64,000 nucleotides of DNA from Fimbriimonadaceae bacterium (GTDB lineage Bacteria; Armatimonadota; Fimbriimonadia; Fimbriimonadales; Fimbriimonadaceae), in assembly GCA_020847855.1 (NCBI GenBank), contig JADLBH010000037.1, positions 1-64,000 of the forward strand. Direction: 5' to 3'. A program made the translations under genes and the position numbers. The notes under the pieces are model-generated. The model was not told the DNA's origin. It saw only the letters and a list, made by a program, of their open reading frames with translations, and ran no database searches. Shown here in pieces: positions 1-9,159 of the stretch; the first letter of the stretch is position 1, and the number at the start of each line of letters is the position of its first letter.

Positions 1-1378
1 CGTAGAGTTCGAGGGTCACTTGGAGCCCGGCCGTGTTCACCTTGCCCTCCAGGGAGAATGAAAGCTTCGTGATATCGGTCCAGAGACACGTGCCCTCCAT
101 CACGACGCTGATCGGGCTTTCGGTCTGGTTCGAAGTGATTCCACGCTTCACGGTCATGTAGTCGTCGTCGCTCGCCCCCAACTTGCCGGCATCGCCGCCC
201 GCCGCCACTCCGCGCTCGATCGTCGCCGTCTGCACGGGGAACTTGGTCCTCGTCGCTTCCGTCACGTCCACGATGAAGAGCCCACGGTTGATGTCGCTGA
301 TGATGACGGTGCCGCTGGGGAAGAACGGATAGTTGCTCCATGCGCCATCGAACTGAGCGAGGTCGTCGGCAGGATAGGTGTCAAAGTAGCCCACTTGTAC
401 GGGAGCGGTCGGATTGCCGTTCGCATTGAAGATCCGGAGCCCAGATCGGTAGTTCGCTTCGAAGATGAACCTGTTCTTGAAGTAAAGGTTGTGATCAATC
501 GCCGGCCTTCCCGAGGTGAACGTGGCCACCAAGTCCGCGGTCTCGAGCACGCTCACGTCGAAGACGAGCGTCCGCGTCGTGATCGAGTTCTGCGACTCGT
601 CAAACTCGTCGTTGACATAGAAGTACTTATAGTCCGAGCTGAGCCACCCCTGGTGGCAATATCCAACGAACGGATAGGCGACGCGGCGGATCAAGGAAGG
701 CGCGCTCTTGTCGGTCACGTCCCAGATCTCAAGTCCGCGCCCTTCCCCTGCACCGAACATGATCTGCCGGCCCGCATAGGGCCCCGACGTGAAGGTCTTC
801 ACCTGGACGTCGTGCTGATAGACCGGCGTCATCGTGCTCGCACCCACTTGAACCGGGTTGCCAGGGCTGCTCAAATTGAAGCACATCGTGGTGCCCGTGC
901 CGTCGCGTGAGCCGCAAGTGTAGAGGAAGCCGCTCTCCTCGTCCACGTGGATGTTGTGCGTTCTGCCCGGCGCAGCGATCGTTCGCACCAATGTGACCTC
1001 GTGGTTTTCAATGTTGCTCAGGTCAACGACTTGGACGCCGGTGCCAGAGGCCTCGGTGACGACGTAGGCATGGTTGCGGTAGACCTTGATGTCCGACCAG
1101 GTGCTGCTCGAGTGCGGAATGTGAGCGAAGTACACAGGGTTGGCAGGGTCCGTCACTTCTACGAAGGCCGTCCGGTTGTTACAGCCCATGAACGCAAACT
1201 CCCTCCCGCTCGGCGAGACATAGCCCCAACAGTCGTTGCCGGCGGTCGCACCCAAGGTACTCAGGCTCAGGTTCTTGTAGAGCGTGACCTTGTCGGCCTG
1301 GAACTGGGCCGAGGCGGGCAAGGCGGCTAGGGCGGCCACAAGGGCGAGCGCGATCTTGACAAGTCGTTGGCGTGGCAT
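1..1378 (-). CDS. choice-of-anchor B family (LVIVD/beta-propeller-like) secreted protein, truncated by the left edge
   Basis: Manual minus-strand translation from ATG at 1378: MPRQRLVKIALALVAALAALPASAQFQADKVTLYKNLSLSTLGATAGNDCWGYVSPSGREFAFMGCNNRTAFVEVTDPANPVYF... stays open to position 1, so the ORF track missed it. Signal peptide plus the typical GNDCWGYVSPSGREFA and DVQVKTFTSGPYAGRQI motifs. Confidence 0.85.
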   Translation of the reverse strand, partial: MPRQRLVKIALALVAALAALPASAQFQADKVTLYKNLSLSTLGATAGNDCWGYVSPSGREFAFMGCNNRTAFVEVTDPANPVYFAHIPHSSSTWSDIKVYRNHAYVVTEASGTGVQVVDLSNIENHEVTLVRTIAAPGRTHNIHVDEESGFLYTCGSRDGTGTTMCFNLSSPGNPVQVGASTMTPVYQHDVQVKTFTSGPYAGRQIMFGAGEGRGLEIWDVTDKSAPSLIRRVAYPFVGYCHQGWLSSDYKYFYVNDEFDESQNSITTRTLVFDVSVLETADLVATFTSGRPAIDHNLYFKNRFIFEANYRSGLRIFNANGNPTAPVQVGYFDTYPADDLAQFDGAWSNYPFFPSGTVIISDINRGLFIVDVTEATRTKFPVQTATIERGVAAGGDAGKLGASDDDYMTVKRGITSNQTESPISVVMEGTCLWTDITKLSFSLEGKVNTAGLQVTLELY

Positions 1379-1470
1379 AGTGTCTTTCCCCACTCAGGTT
1401 CAGTGCCAACTTACCAGACTTTGCGCGCGAGCGTGCAGATTTGAGCGTGAATGCCAGTAGTTTTTGCAGG

Positions 1471-2928
1471 TCAAGGCAGGCTGAGGCGCACGAGTGCCTC
1501 CTCCGTGGCCTCGGCCCGGCTCAACTCTCCAGCGAGCTCGCCCTCCCGCATCACGAGGATCCGATCCGATACCCCTAAGACCTCGGCAGTCTCGCTCGAG
1601 ACAAGGAGCACCGCCACCCCCTCCGCAGCCAGGGCCGCGACCGCCTCGTGCAACTCGCGCTTGGCCCCAATGTCCACCCCCCGAGTAGGCTCGTCCAAGA
1701 GAAGCAGGCGCAAGGGCAGATGAAGCCATCGCCCCAACACCACCTTCTGCTGGTTCCCACCCGAGAGTTGAGCGACCGGTGCTTCCAGCGATGCGAGCCT
1801 GATTCCGAGCCGCTCGACTTGCTGTTGGGCCGACCTTGACTCCGTTTCGGCGTGGACCATGCAGCCGTCGCGCCACGCCACCGCCATGTTTTCCCGGACG
1901 CTGAGCAAGGGAAAGAGGGCCTCCTTTTTCCTGTCCTCCGGGGCGAGGGCGATGCCCTGTGCAAGGGCTTCACGAGGACTGGTGACCCGCGCCTCCACTC
2001 CGCCGATTTCGAGCGTCCCACGGCCCGCCCCATAGATTGCTTTGAGCAGCTCCGTGCGCCCCGAACCTGCGAGCCCGTAGACTCCCACGATCTCGCCCTC
2101 CCGGATCGAGAGGCTCACGGGTGCGCGAAGGCCAGGGCCCGTCAGGCCGGTGGCCGAATAGGCGACGTCGCCCTGGGGCCTCTCGTGATAGGGGAAGACT
2201 TCGGTGAGCTCGCGCCCGACCATGTCCTCGATCAAGCGGTCTATCCCGACCTCGGCGATGGATTCGTACGTGGAGACGTGGCTCCCATCGCGCAAGACGG
2301 TGGCCGACCGGCACACGCGCTCGATCTCCACCATACGGTGGGACACGTAGAGCACGGCACAACCCTCGGAGCACAAGGACTCGATCACCTCGAACAATCG
2401 CTCCGACTCCCGAGCACTGAGGCTGCTCGTGGGCTCGTCGAAAGCGATCACCCTGGCATTACGGCTTAGGGCCTTGGCGATCTCCACCAACTGCCTCTGG
2501 GCGATCGGGAGGTCGCCGAGCCGGGTCTCGGGGTGGATATCGAGGCCCAAGCGGGCGAGCACCGCCGAGGCTCGCGCGTGCAGCTCCTTACGATCTACCC
2601 ATCCGCCGGTCGCAGGCATGTGGCCAAGGAATACGTTCTCCGCCACGCTCGCGTCGTTGACCAGGTTCAGCTCCTGGTAGATCACGGCGACGCCGCCAAG
2701 CAACGCCTGGTTCGGTGAGGTGGGGTGGAACGGCTGGCCTGCCACCGAGATCGTCCCAGAATCGGCCCGATAGGCCCCAGCGAGGATCTTCAGGAGCGTG
2801 CTCTTGCCCGCACCGTTCTCACCACACAGCGCGTGGGCCCGGCCCGCCTCCACCTCGAACGAAACTCGATCGAGGGCCCGGACCCCAGGGAAGGTCTTGC
2901 TGATCTCGTGAAACTCTAAGAACGCCAC
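1471..2928 (-). CDS. sugar ABC transporter ATP-binding protein (RbsA/MglA-like, two ATPase domains)
   Basis: Walker A GENGAGKSTLLKIL; second half with VYGLAGSGRTELL and LSGGNQQKVVLGRWL...LLLDEPTRGVDIGAK. Confidence 0.93.
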   Translation of the reverse strand: MAFLEFHEISKTFPGVRALDRVSFEVEAGRAHALCGENGAGKSTLLKILAGAYRADSGTISVAGQPFHPTSPNQALLGGVAVIYQELNLVNDASVAENVFLGHMPATGGWVDRKELHARASAVLARLGLDIHPETRLGDLPIAQRQLVEIAKALSRNARVIAFDEPTSSLSARESERLFEVIESLCSEGCAVLYVSHRMVEIERVCRSATVLRDGSHVSTYESIAEVGIDRLIEDMVGRELTEVFPYHERPQGDVAYSATGLTGPGLRAPVSLSIREGEIVGVYGLAGSGRTELLKAIYGAGRGTLEIGGVEARVTSPREALAQGIALAPEDRKKEALFPLLSVRENMAVAWRDGCMVHAETESRSAQQQVERLGIRLASLEAPVAQLSGGNQQKVVLGRWLHLPLRLLLLDEPTRGVDIGAKRELHEAVAALAAEGVAVLLVSSETAEVLGVSDRILVMREGELAGELSRAEATEEALVRLSLP

Positions 2929-2930
2929 CC

Positions 2931-4922
2931 TTACCCCGCCCTCGCGATCACTGCAGACCCGCGCCGTGGAACGTGCACGGAGCCTTCGGCGATCCTACCC
3001 TTGCCTGCCACAACTCCCCAACGTCCAGGGCCGAGGGGTAGAGCCGCCTCGGACGCCCCGAGGTTCGTAACGACCCAGACCCGGTTCGAACCGGCATCCC
3101 GGCGGAAGGCGAACACCCGCTGCGCATCCAGCGAGACGATCTTGCCAACGTGCCCCACCCGCAAGGCGGGCTGCCGGGCGCGCAGGGCGGAGAGATCTTT
3201 GTAGTGCTGGAGGAGCCTAAAGTCCCAACCTGCTTGGCTCCAATCCATGCACCTTCGGTCGTCGGGGTCTCTCCCCCCGTCCATGCCCACCTCGTCGCCA
3301 TAGTAGATGCACGGCACACCGGGCCAAGTGAACTGAAGGGTCGCGGCGATCATGCGACGATCACGGGCGGGGACGATTCGGCGGAGCCTTTCCGTGTCGT
3401 GACTGCCCAGGATATTGAAGAGCCCCATCGCGACGCCGTCCGGATAGTCCTCGGCGATCGTGCTCAGGCGGGACTCGAGCTCGGAGGGCCGAAGCGTGCC
3501 CGCGACGTACCCGATCACAGCCTCGCGCCAGCGGTAGTTCATGACCCCATCGAACATGTCTCCTTGGAGCCATTCGCGGGCGTCGCCCCACACCTCGCCG
3601 AGGATGTATGCCTCTGGATCGGCCTGCTTCACCGCCTTGCGGAACACGCGCCAACATTCTGGGGCGACCTCGTCCGCGACATCGAGCCTCCAGCCCGCGA
3701 GCCCATACTCTCGAACCCAATACGCCCCGACGTCCGCGATCTCGCGCTGGACCTCGGGTTCGTGGGTCGCAAGTTTCGGCATCTGCCAAACCCCGGCGAA
3801 GGTCCGATAGGTCTGCTGGCCTTCCCGCTCCTCGACGGGGAACCGGAGCACGTGGAAGAACTTCGCGAATGGCGAGGCTGCACCCTCCTTCGCAACGGAG
3901 CGGAACGGCGCGTACCCGGTTCCGCTGTGGTTGAAGACGCCGTCGAGCAAGACCTTGATCCCTGAGTCCTTCGCCATGGTCACCAGGCGCTTCAGTTCCG
4001 CCTCGTTGCCGAACCGAGGATCCACGCTTCGATAGTCGTCGGTCGTGTACCCGTGGTTGCTCTGCGTCTTGAAGACAGGGTTGAGATAAAGTCCCGTGAC
4101 GCCAAGCTCCTGGAGGTGAGGCAGGCGCTTTGTCACCCCGGCAAGGTCGCCTCCCAACCAGTTGGTTGGGGTCGGCTTGCTCCCCCAAGGCTCGACACCT
4201 GGAGGGTCGTTCGCGGGGTCGCCGTTCTCAAACCGGTCGGGAAACACCTGATAGAAGACCGCGCCCTCCAGCCACCGGGGCACATTGGGAAGCGGCAACT
4301 CGCGGGGCCTCTGGACAAAAGGCGAGGGCGTGGGCCCAAGACCGTCCGCCCCGAGCCACGTCGCGCCGTCTAGCCTGAATCGGTAGGCAAACTCCCCCGA
4401 CGGGGAGGCCACGACGCCCTGCCAATAGTCGTAAAGTTCGTCGGACCGAGCCAATCGAAGCGGGGCCGCCTTGATGCCGACCGGCACGGCCTCGACGGTG
4501 CCGACGTCTCCGCGACGAGTCCGAACCCTCAAGAGAACCTCGGTGCGGTTCTTCCTGACCGTGTCCTGGTGGTCGGGGTGATGGCGGACAGCGGAGAGCG
4601 TCACTGTGCCGTCGCCGGGGATTGCAGGTGTGGCCTCATAGTCCGCGGGTTCCACGATCAAGGTCGAGTTCGTGTTTCCGTTCGCATCGGCGACGGAACG
4701 GGCGTGTGGATCCTTCACCCACTGCTTCCCATCCACCACGAAAAGGTACTGATAGACCCCGGACGCGATCTCGACGGTCACTCGCCAAGCCCCATCTTCG
4801 AACCGCATCGGGTGGCGAGCGCGGTCCCACTCGTTGAACTGGCCGACGACGGCGACGCTCGTGGCGCCCTTCGGGGCCACGAACCGGAACTCCACTTGTC
4901 TCGACAAGGCGTCCTGAGACAT
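2931..4922 (-). CDS. GH13 alpha-amylase family (neopullulanase/cyclomaltodextrinase-like) with N-terminal CBM48-type domain
   Basis: N-terminal VAVVGQFNEWDRARHPM...YQYLFVVDGKQWVKDP; GH13 motifs GWRLDVADE, ILGEVWGDA, ILGSHDTERL. Start chosen at MSQDALSRQVEFRF (4922), because the upstream ORF extension overlaps the next gene. Confidence 0.9.
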   Translation of the reverse strand: MSQDALSRQVEFRFVAPKGATSVAVVGQFNEWDRARHPMRFEDGAWRVTVEIASGVYQYLFVVDGKQWVKDPHARSVADANGNTNSTLIVEPADYEATPAIPGDGTVTLSAVRHHPDHQDTVRKNRTEVLLRVRTRRGDVGTVEAVPVGIKAAPLRLARSDELYDYWQGVVASPSGEFAYRFRLDGATWLGADGLGPTPSPFVQRPRELPLPNVPRWLEGAVFYQVFPDRFENGDPANDPPGVEPWGSKPTPTNWLGGDLAGVTKRLPHLQELGVTGLYLNPVFKTQSNHGYTTDDYRSVDPRFGNEAELKRLVTMAKDSGIKVLLDGVFNHSGTGYAPFRSVAKEGAASPFAKFFHVLRFPVEEREGQQTYRTFAGVWQMPKLATHEPEVQREIADVGAYWVREYGLAGWRLDVADEVAPECWRVFRKAVKQADPEAYILGEVWGDAREWLQGDMFDGVMNYRWREAVIGYVAGTLRPSELESRLSTIAEDYPDGVAMGLFNILGSHDTERLRRIVPARDRRMIAATLQFTWPGVPCIYYGDEVGMDGGRDPDDRRCMDWSQAGWDFRLLQHYKDLSALRARQPALRVGHVGKIVSLDAQRVFAFRRDAGSNRVWVVTNLGASEAALPLGPGRWGVVAGKGRIAEGSVHVPRRGSAVIARAG

Positions 4923-4989
4923 CGCAACTGCCAAAGTGCCCGTGAACATTCGGCAGTCCGAGTATGCCACCGGCCCCCAGGCCCTGTCG

Positions 4990-5367
4990 CTATCGAGAGG
5001 CGTGGTGGTGGGCCATGGCGATGAGGTCAGCGATCTCATCGCGGCCGATCCCTTGGTCTATCCGAACCCCGACCCACCCGCTCGGGCCGACATAGGGCGG
5101 CCGGAAGTAAGTTTCGGGATCCTCCTCGATCAAGCTCTCCTGAGCGCCCGGAGGGGCCGCGAGCCAAAGGGCGACGCGAGGATCGCCATGGTGACCATCC
5201 ACGTAGGAACAGAACTGGCGGCCCTTCTCCAAGAAGAAGCCCGGAGAGCCATGGCTCAGTTTCTCGTACGCTTTGGGCAAGCCCAGGCAGATGGAACGCA
5301 CGTCTTCAAGGCTCAACACGCCCTCCGATCTTGCCACAGCGGTACATTCGCGCAATGGAGCCTGCAA
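4990..5367 (-). CDS. MmcQ/YjbR family protein (start uncertain; probably the VLSLEDVRSI region)
   Basis: LEDVRSICLGLPKAYEKLSHGSPGFFLEKGRQFCSYVDGHHGDPRVALWLAAPPG...PPYVGPSGWVGVRID is typical of YjbR/MmcQ. Confidence 0.8.
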   Translation of the reverse strand: MQAPLRECTAVARSEGVLSLEDVRSICLGLPKAYEKLSHGSPGFFLEKGRQFCSYVDGHHGDPRVALWLAAPPGAQESLIEEDPETYFRPPYVGPSGWVGVRIDQGIGRDEIADLIAMAHHHASR

Positions 5368-5792
5368 CGTTCGAGATTCGAAGCTTCGTCCCCTATCTAC
5401 ACGTCGCCGACGTCCAAGACTCAGTGCGGTTCTATGCGCTACTCGGGTTGGGATTGGACTCCCGCTTCGGGCCGGAAGGCAGACCCTACTGGGCCCGGAT
5501 GAAGAGGCCCGGTTGCGACCTCATGCTCTCCCTTGCGGATGGACCGATTGATCCCGCAAGCCAGGCCGTGCTCTTCTATCTACATGTGGACGACGTGGCG
5601 GAGTTCCGGGCCGAGATGCTTCAAGCAGGTCTCGATGACGGGGGCCCATACGCTGGTGGAAGCCGCGCCGAGTTCTCCAGGAGCGGGACGGTCTTCGAAC
5701 CTACCTATCCCTACTACATGCCCGCAGGGGAAGTTAGGGTGCACGATCCCGACGGTTACGTCTTGCTCGTCGGACAAATGGGCGATCCCTAG
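5355..5792 (+). CDS. VOC family protein (glyoxalase/bleomycin resistance superfamily)
   Basis: FEIRSFVPYLHVADVQDSVRFYALLGLGLDSRF...EVRVHDPDGYVLLVGQ; start ATG 5355. Confidence 0.88.
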   Translation: MEPATFEIRSFVPYLHVADVQDSVRFYALLGLGLDSRFGPEGRPYWARMKRPGCDLMLSLADGPIDPASQAVLFYLHVDDVAEFRAEMLQAGLDDGGPYAGGSRAEFSRSGTVFEPTYPYYMPAGEVRVHDPDGYVLLVGQMGDP

Positions 5793-5838
5793 CTTTCGCC
5801 CGAACGCGCGGGGATTTGTCACACGCCCCGATGATTCT

Positions 5839-5914
5839 TGGTGGAGGCTACCGGATTCGAACCGGTGACCCCCTGCTTGCAAAGCAGGTGCTCTCGCCAC
5901 TGAGCTAAGCCCCC
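5839..5914 (-). tRNA. tRNA-Ala (anticodon TGC), CCA encoded
   Basis: Reverse complement GGGGGCTTAGCTCAGTGGCGAGAGCACCTGCTTTGCAAGCAGGGGGTCACCGGTTCGAATCCGGTAGCCTCCACCA folds as a cloverleaf; anticodon loop CTTTGCAAG. Confidence 0.97.
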
Positions 5915-5983
5915 TTCCCGCGCCCATGGTACCGCCAAGGCCGTCCGTGCTCCTAGGCGCACAATCGGCCAAACTGAGAGGCC

Positions 5984-6724
5984 ATGGACCGTCGCGTGGA
6001 GTTTGCGATCGAAATCTGCCTCCAGGCGGGCAAGGCGACGTTGCGATGGTTCCAAAACGATCCCGAGGTTCGCCTCAAGGACGACGGGTCGGTCGTGACC
6101 AAGGCCGACCTCGCCGCCGAGGACATCGTGCGCGCGGCGGTGCTCCGGCACTTCCCGGAGGACGGGATCTTCGGAGAAGAACGCGGACGCACCGGCGAGG
6201 GCCCTGGCCGCTGGGTGATTGACCCGATTGACGGCACCCAGTCCTTCATCGCCGGCGTCCCTCTCTATTCCACGCTCTTGAGCTACGAGGTCGAAAAAGT
6301 CCCGCAGATCGGGGTCTGCTACTTTCCGGCGCTCGACGAGTTGCTCTATGCCGAGGTCGGCCAGGGCGCCTTCTTCCAAGGTAAGCGGACCAGGATCGCG
6401 GAACCCGTTCCGATCGAGTCCGCGGTCGTGGCGACGGGCAGCCTGAAAAGCCTCTCCCGGATCGGTCTCCTCGAAGGCGCCGGAGCAATGGCCGAGCAGT
6501 GCCGGACGCTCAGGACTTGGACCGATGCCCACGGCCACGCTCTCGTGGCGACCGGCCGAGCCCACGCGATGCTCGATCCCAACGTCGCGGAGTGGGACGT
6601 CAGTGCTATGCAAGTCATCGTCCGGGAGGCCGGCGGCTGGTTCGGAGAGCTCGCGGGCCCCGGAACGGCCCTCTCCATCGTGCCCGCGATGCGCGAGGAG
6701 GTGCTCGAGGTGCTCAACGTTTGA
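5984..6724 (+). CDS. inositol monophosphatase family protein (HisN-like)
   Basis: GEERG...GRWVIDPIDGTQSFIAGVPLYSTLLSYE and NVAEWDVSAMQVIVREAGG motifs. Confidence 0.9.
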   Translation: MDRRVEFAIEICLQAGKATLRWFQNDPEVRLKDDGSVVTKADLAAEDIVRAAVLRHFPEDGIFGEERGRTGEGPGRWVIDPIDGTQSFIAGVPLYSTLLSYEVEKVPQIGVCYFPALDELLYAEVGQGAFFQGKRTRIAEPVPIESAVVATGSLKSLSRIGLLEGAGAMAEQCRTLRTWTDAHGHALVATGRAHAMLDPNVAEWDVSAMQVIVREAGGWFGELAGPGTALSIVPAMREEVLEVLNV

Positions 6725-7131
6725 GGTTGCTTGGGGTTGACTTCGGCGGAAAGCGGATCGGGATCGCGGCCACGGACTCTCCGGATGGCTTGCCCTCGCC
6801 TCGACCCGTGCTCGCAGCAAGCGGTACGCTCGCCAAGGATGCCTCGGTGCTCGTGGAACTCGCAGAGCGCGAAGGGGCCACCAAGATCATCATCGGGCTT
6901 CCCTTGGACTCTGAAGGGGAGTCCCGAATGAGTCTGGTCTGCCGCAAGCTCGGCCAGGCGATCGAATCCTTGGGGATGGAGGTCGGGTACGAGGACGAAT
7001 CGCTCACCAGCAAGGAGGCGGAGGCAGCCATGCTGTCGGCTGGGCTGAAAGGCGCCCAAGTGAGGCGAAGGTTGGACAGCGAGGCCGCGTGCCGGATTCT
7101 GGAGCGTTACTTGAAGAGACCCCATGGCTAA
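6721..7131 (+). CDS. ruvX: Holliday junction resolvase RuvX (YqgF)
   Basis: LRLLGVDFGGKRIGIAATDS...IIIGLPLDSEGESRMS...YEDESLTSKEAEAAM; TTG start overlapping the upstream stop (TTGA). Confidence 0.92.
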   Translation: MRLLGVDFGGKRIGIAATDSPDGLPSPRPVLAASGTLAKDASVLVELAEREGATKIIIGLPLDSEGESRMSLVCRKLGQAIESLGMEVGYEDESLTSKEAEAAMLSAGLKGAQVRRRLDSEAACRILERYLKRPHG

Positions 7132-8095
7132 GCAGATCGCCGTCGCGATTGTCCTCGTCCTGATCGTCGCCGTGGTGCGCATGGGCGCGGTCTCGATGGC
7201 TCCCTTGCCGCCTGGCCCGCCAGAGAGGATCGTGGTGCAGAAGGCCGTCTCGATCGGCGAGGTCCTGAACCGGTTGCAGGCAAACGGAGTCATTCGGAGC
7301 GCAACGTGGACTCGGCTGGCAATGCGACTCCAGAGGTCGCCCAAGATCGTGGGCGCAGGCACCTATTCAGTGCGGCCAGGGATGAACGCGGCCGAGCTCA
7401 CCCGAGCCCTGCAATCCCCCTTGCTCGAGCTCGTCACGATCCCAGAGGGCCGATGGATCCGGCAGTCGGCTGAGATTCTTGCCAAGCACGGCCTGCCTTC
7501 CGAGGAGTACGTGAAGGCGGCGGGGGACACCCGCGCCGGAATGCTTGCCTTAGGGCTGAAAATCCCTGGGAGCACACTGGAAGGGTATCTGTTCCCCGAT
7601 AGCTACCACTGGCCTGCCGGGACGTCGGCGCAAGCCATCGTCGCGTCTCAACTCAAGGCGTTCCGAGGCAAGGCGATGCCGTTGCTCCAGGGCCAAACGA
7701 ACCCCCACCGTACGGTCGTGATCGCGAGCTTGGTGGAGCTAGAGGCGAAGAAGCCGTCCGAAAGGGCGCGCATCGCTGGGGTCATCGAGAACCGCCTGCA
7801 CAAAGGGATGCGGCTAGAGTTGGACTGCACCGTGCTTTACGGCATTCAAGAATGGCGGCAACTGCGCCCTGGCGAAGTCCAACGGTTGGACTCGCCCTAT
7901 AACACCTACCGGCACGATGGGCTGCCCCCTGGACCGGTTTGTTCCCCTGGGCTCGCCAGCCTTCGCGCCGCGTCGAAGCCGGAGCGCCACGGCTATCTCT
8001 TCTACGTGGCCCGACCCGATGGCAGCCACTACTTCGCTGACACCTATCCCCATCACCTCGCAAACATCCGGAAGGCACGTGCGGAGGTGCGGTGA
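7124..8095 (+). CDS. mltG: endolytic transglycosylase MltG
   Basis: YLFPDSYHWPAGTSAQAIV...VIASLVELEAKKPSERARIAGVIENRLHKGMRLELDCTVLYG...SPYNTYRHDGLPPGPVCSPG. Confidence 0.95.
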   Translation: MAKQIAVAIVLVLIVAVVRMGAVSMAPLPPGPPERIVVQKAVSIGEVLNRLQANGVIRSATWTRLAMRLQRSPKIVGAGTYSVRPGMNAAELTRALQSPLLELVTIPEGRWIRQSAEILAKHGLPSEEYVKAAGDTRAGMLALGLKIPGSTLEGYLFPDSYHWPAGTSAQAIVASQLKAFRGKAMPLLQGQTNPHRTVVIASLVELEAKKPSERARIAGVIENRLHKGMRLELDCTVLYGIQEWRQLRPGEVQRLDSPYNTYRHDGLPPGPVCSPGLASLRAASKPERHGYLFYVARPDGSHYFADTYPHHLANIRKARAEVR

Positions 8096-9159
8096 GGGGC
8101 TTTCGGTCCGGGACGTTCGAGCGAGAGTCCGTGCCCCGTGTCCTGAGGGCGTTCTCCCCGAAATCGGCGGTCGAATCCATTCAAGAAATCGAGCTGAGAG
8201 TCTTGCGGGAGCAGGGGAAGCGACTCTTGTTGCTCGACGTGGACAACACCCTCCTGCCGTGGCGCGAAGAAGAGATCCCCCCTGCGACGATGGAGTGGGT
8301 CGCCGAAGCTAAGGCACTGGGATTCGATCTTTGCCTGGTCAGCAACACCAGGAACCCGGAGCGACTCGCACGGCTTGCGGAGAAGCTCGGTGCCGACACC
8401 GTGAGGGACAAGTTCAAGCCCAGTCGGCGGATGTTCACCATCGCCCTGGAGCGCTATCAGGCGACCCAGGACGAAGCCCTCACGATCGGCGACCAACTCC
8501 TCACGGACATCCTGGGTGCAAACCGGAGTGGCATTGACGCCATCTGGGTGAGACCGATGGCGAAGCGTGAGTTCGTCGGCACTCGGATTGTCAGCCGCCG
8601 GGTCGAGCGGATGATCGGAACCTTCCTCTACCGCCACTTCAGCGGGGGCGCAGCCACTCCAGGGCTCTTCTCGCACAGCATCATCCAGCACATGATCCGG
8701 TTCGCCCTGGTCGGAGGCCTCTCGACCATCCTTGATGCTGGGCTCCACGGAGTGCTCATGCTCGCCCCCCTGCTCGATGGCAAGACGGTCGCGGACTCGG
8801 TCGGGCACGCGATGCTGGGGGACGGGAACTGGACGGCAAAGCAGGTGAGCGATGCCGCCTTCGGCCCGCTCAAGGTACCGACTACGGCCTTGGCTATCCT
8901 GAACAGCTATTACTGGAACCGCAAGTGGACGTTCGCGGTCGAGGGCGAGGTGCCGCACGGCCCCATGATCGCGCGGTTTTTCGCAGTCGCACTGGTCGGC
9001 CTTGTGCTGTCCGTCGTGGTCGGTGCCTACGTGAAACGCCTGCTCCATATGCCGGTCGAGGCAAGCTGGGGCGGGGCCACCCTGGTCGCTACGGTCGTGG
9101 TCTACTTCTGGAACTTCTTCGGCCAGCGATACTTCACGTTCCGCGGGCACGGGCGATGA
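8092..9159 (+). CDS. fusion: YqeG-type HAD IIIA phosphatase domain + C-terminal GtrA-like membrane domain
   Basis: N-terminal LLLLDVDNTLLPWREEEIPPAT...LVSNTRNPERLARLAEKLG...TIGDQLLTDILGANRSGIDAIWV; C-terminal HMIRFALVGGLSTILDAGLHGVLM...YYWNRKWTF...VYFWNFFGQRYFTF. Confidence 0.9.
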   Translation: MRGFRSGTFERESVPRVLRAFSPKSAVESIQEIELRVLREQGKRLLLLDVDNTLLPWREEEIPPATMEWVAEAKALGFDLCLVSNTRNPERLARLAEKLGADTVRDKFKPSRRMFTIALERYQATQDEALTIGDQLLTDILGANRSGIDAIWVRPMAKREFVGTRIVSRRVERMIGTFLYRHFSGGAATPGLFSHSIIQHMIRFALVGGLSTILDAGLHGVLMLAPLLDGKTVADSVGHAMLGDGNWTAKQVSDAAFGPLKVPTTALAILNSYYWNRKWTFAVEGEVPHGPMIARFFAVALVGLVLSVVVGAYVKRLLHMPVEASWGGATLVATVVVYFWNFFGQRYFTFRGHGR

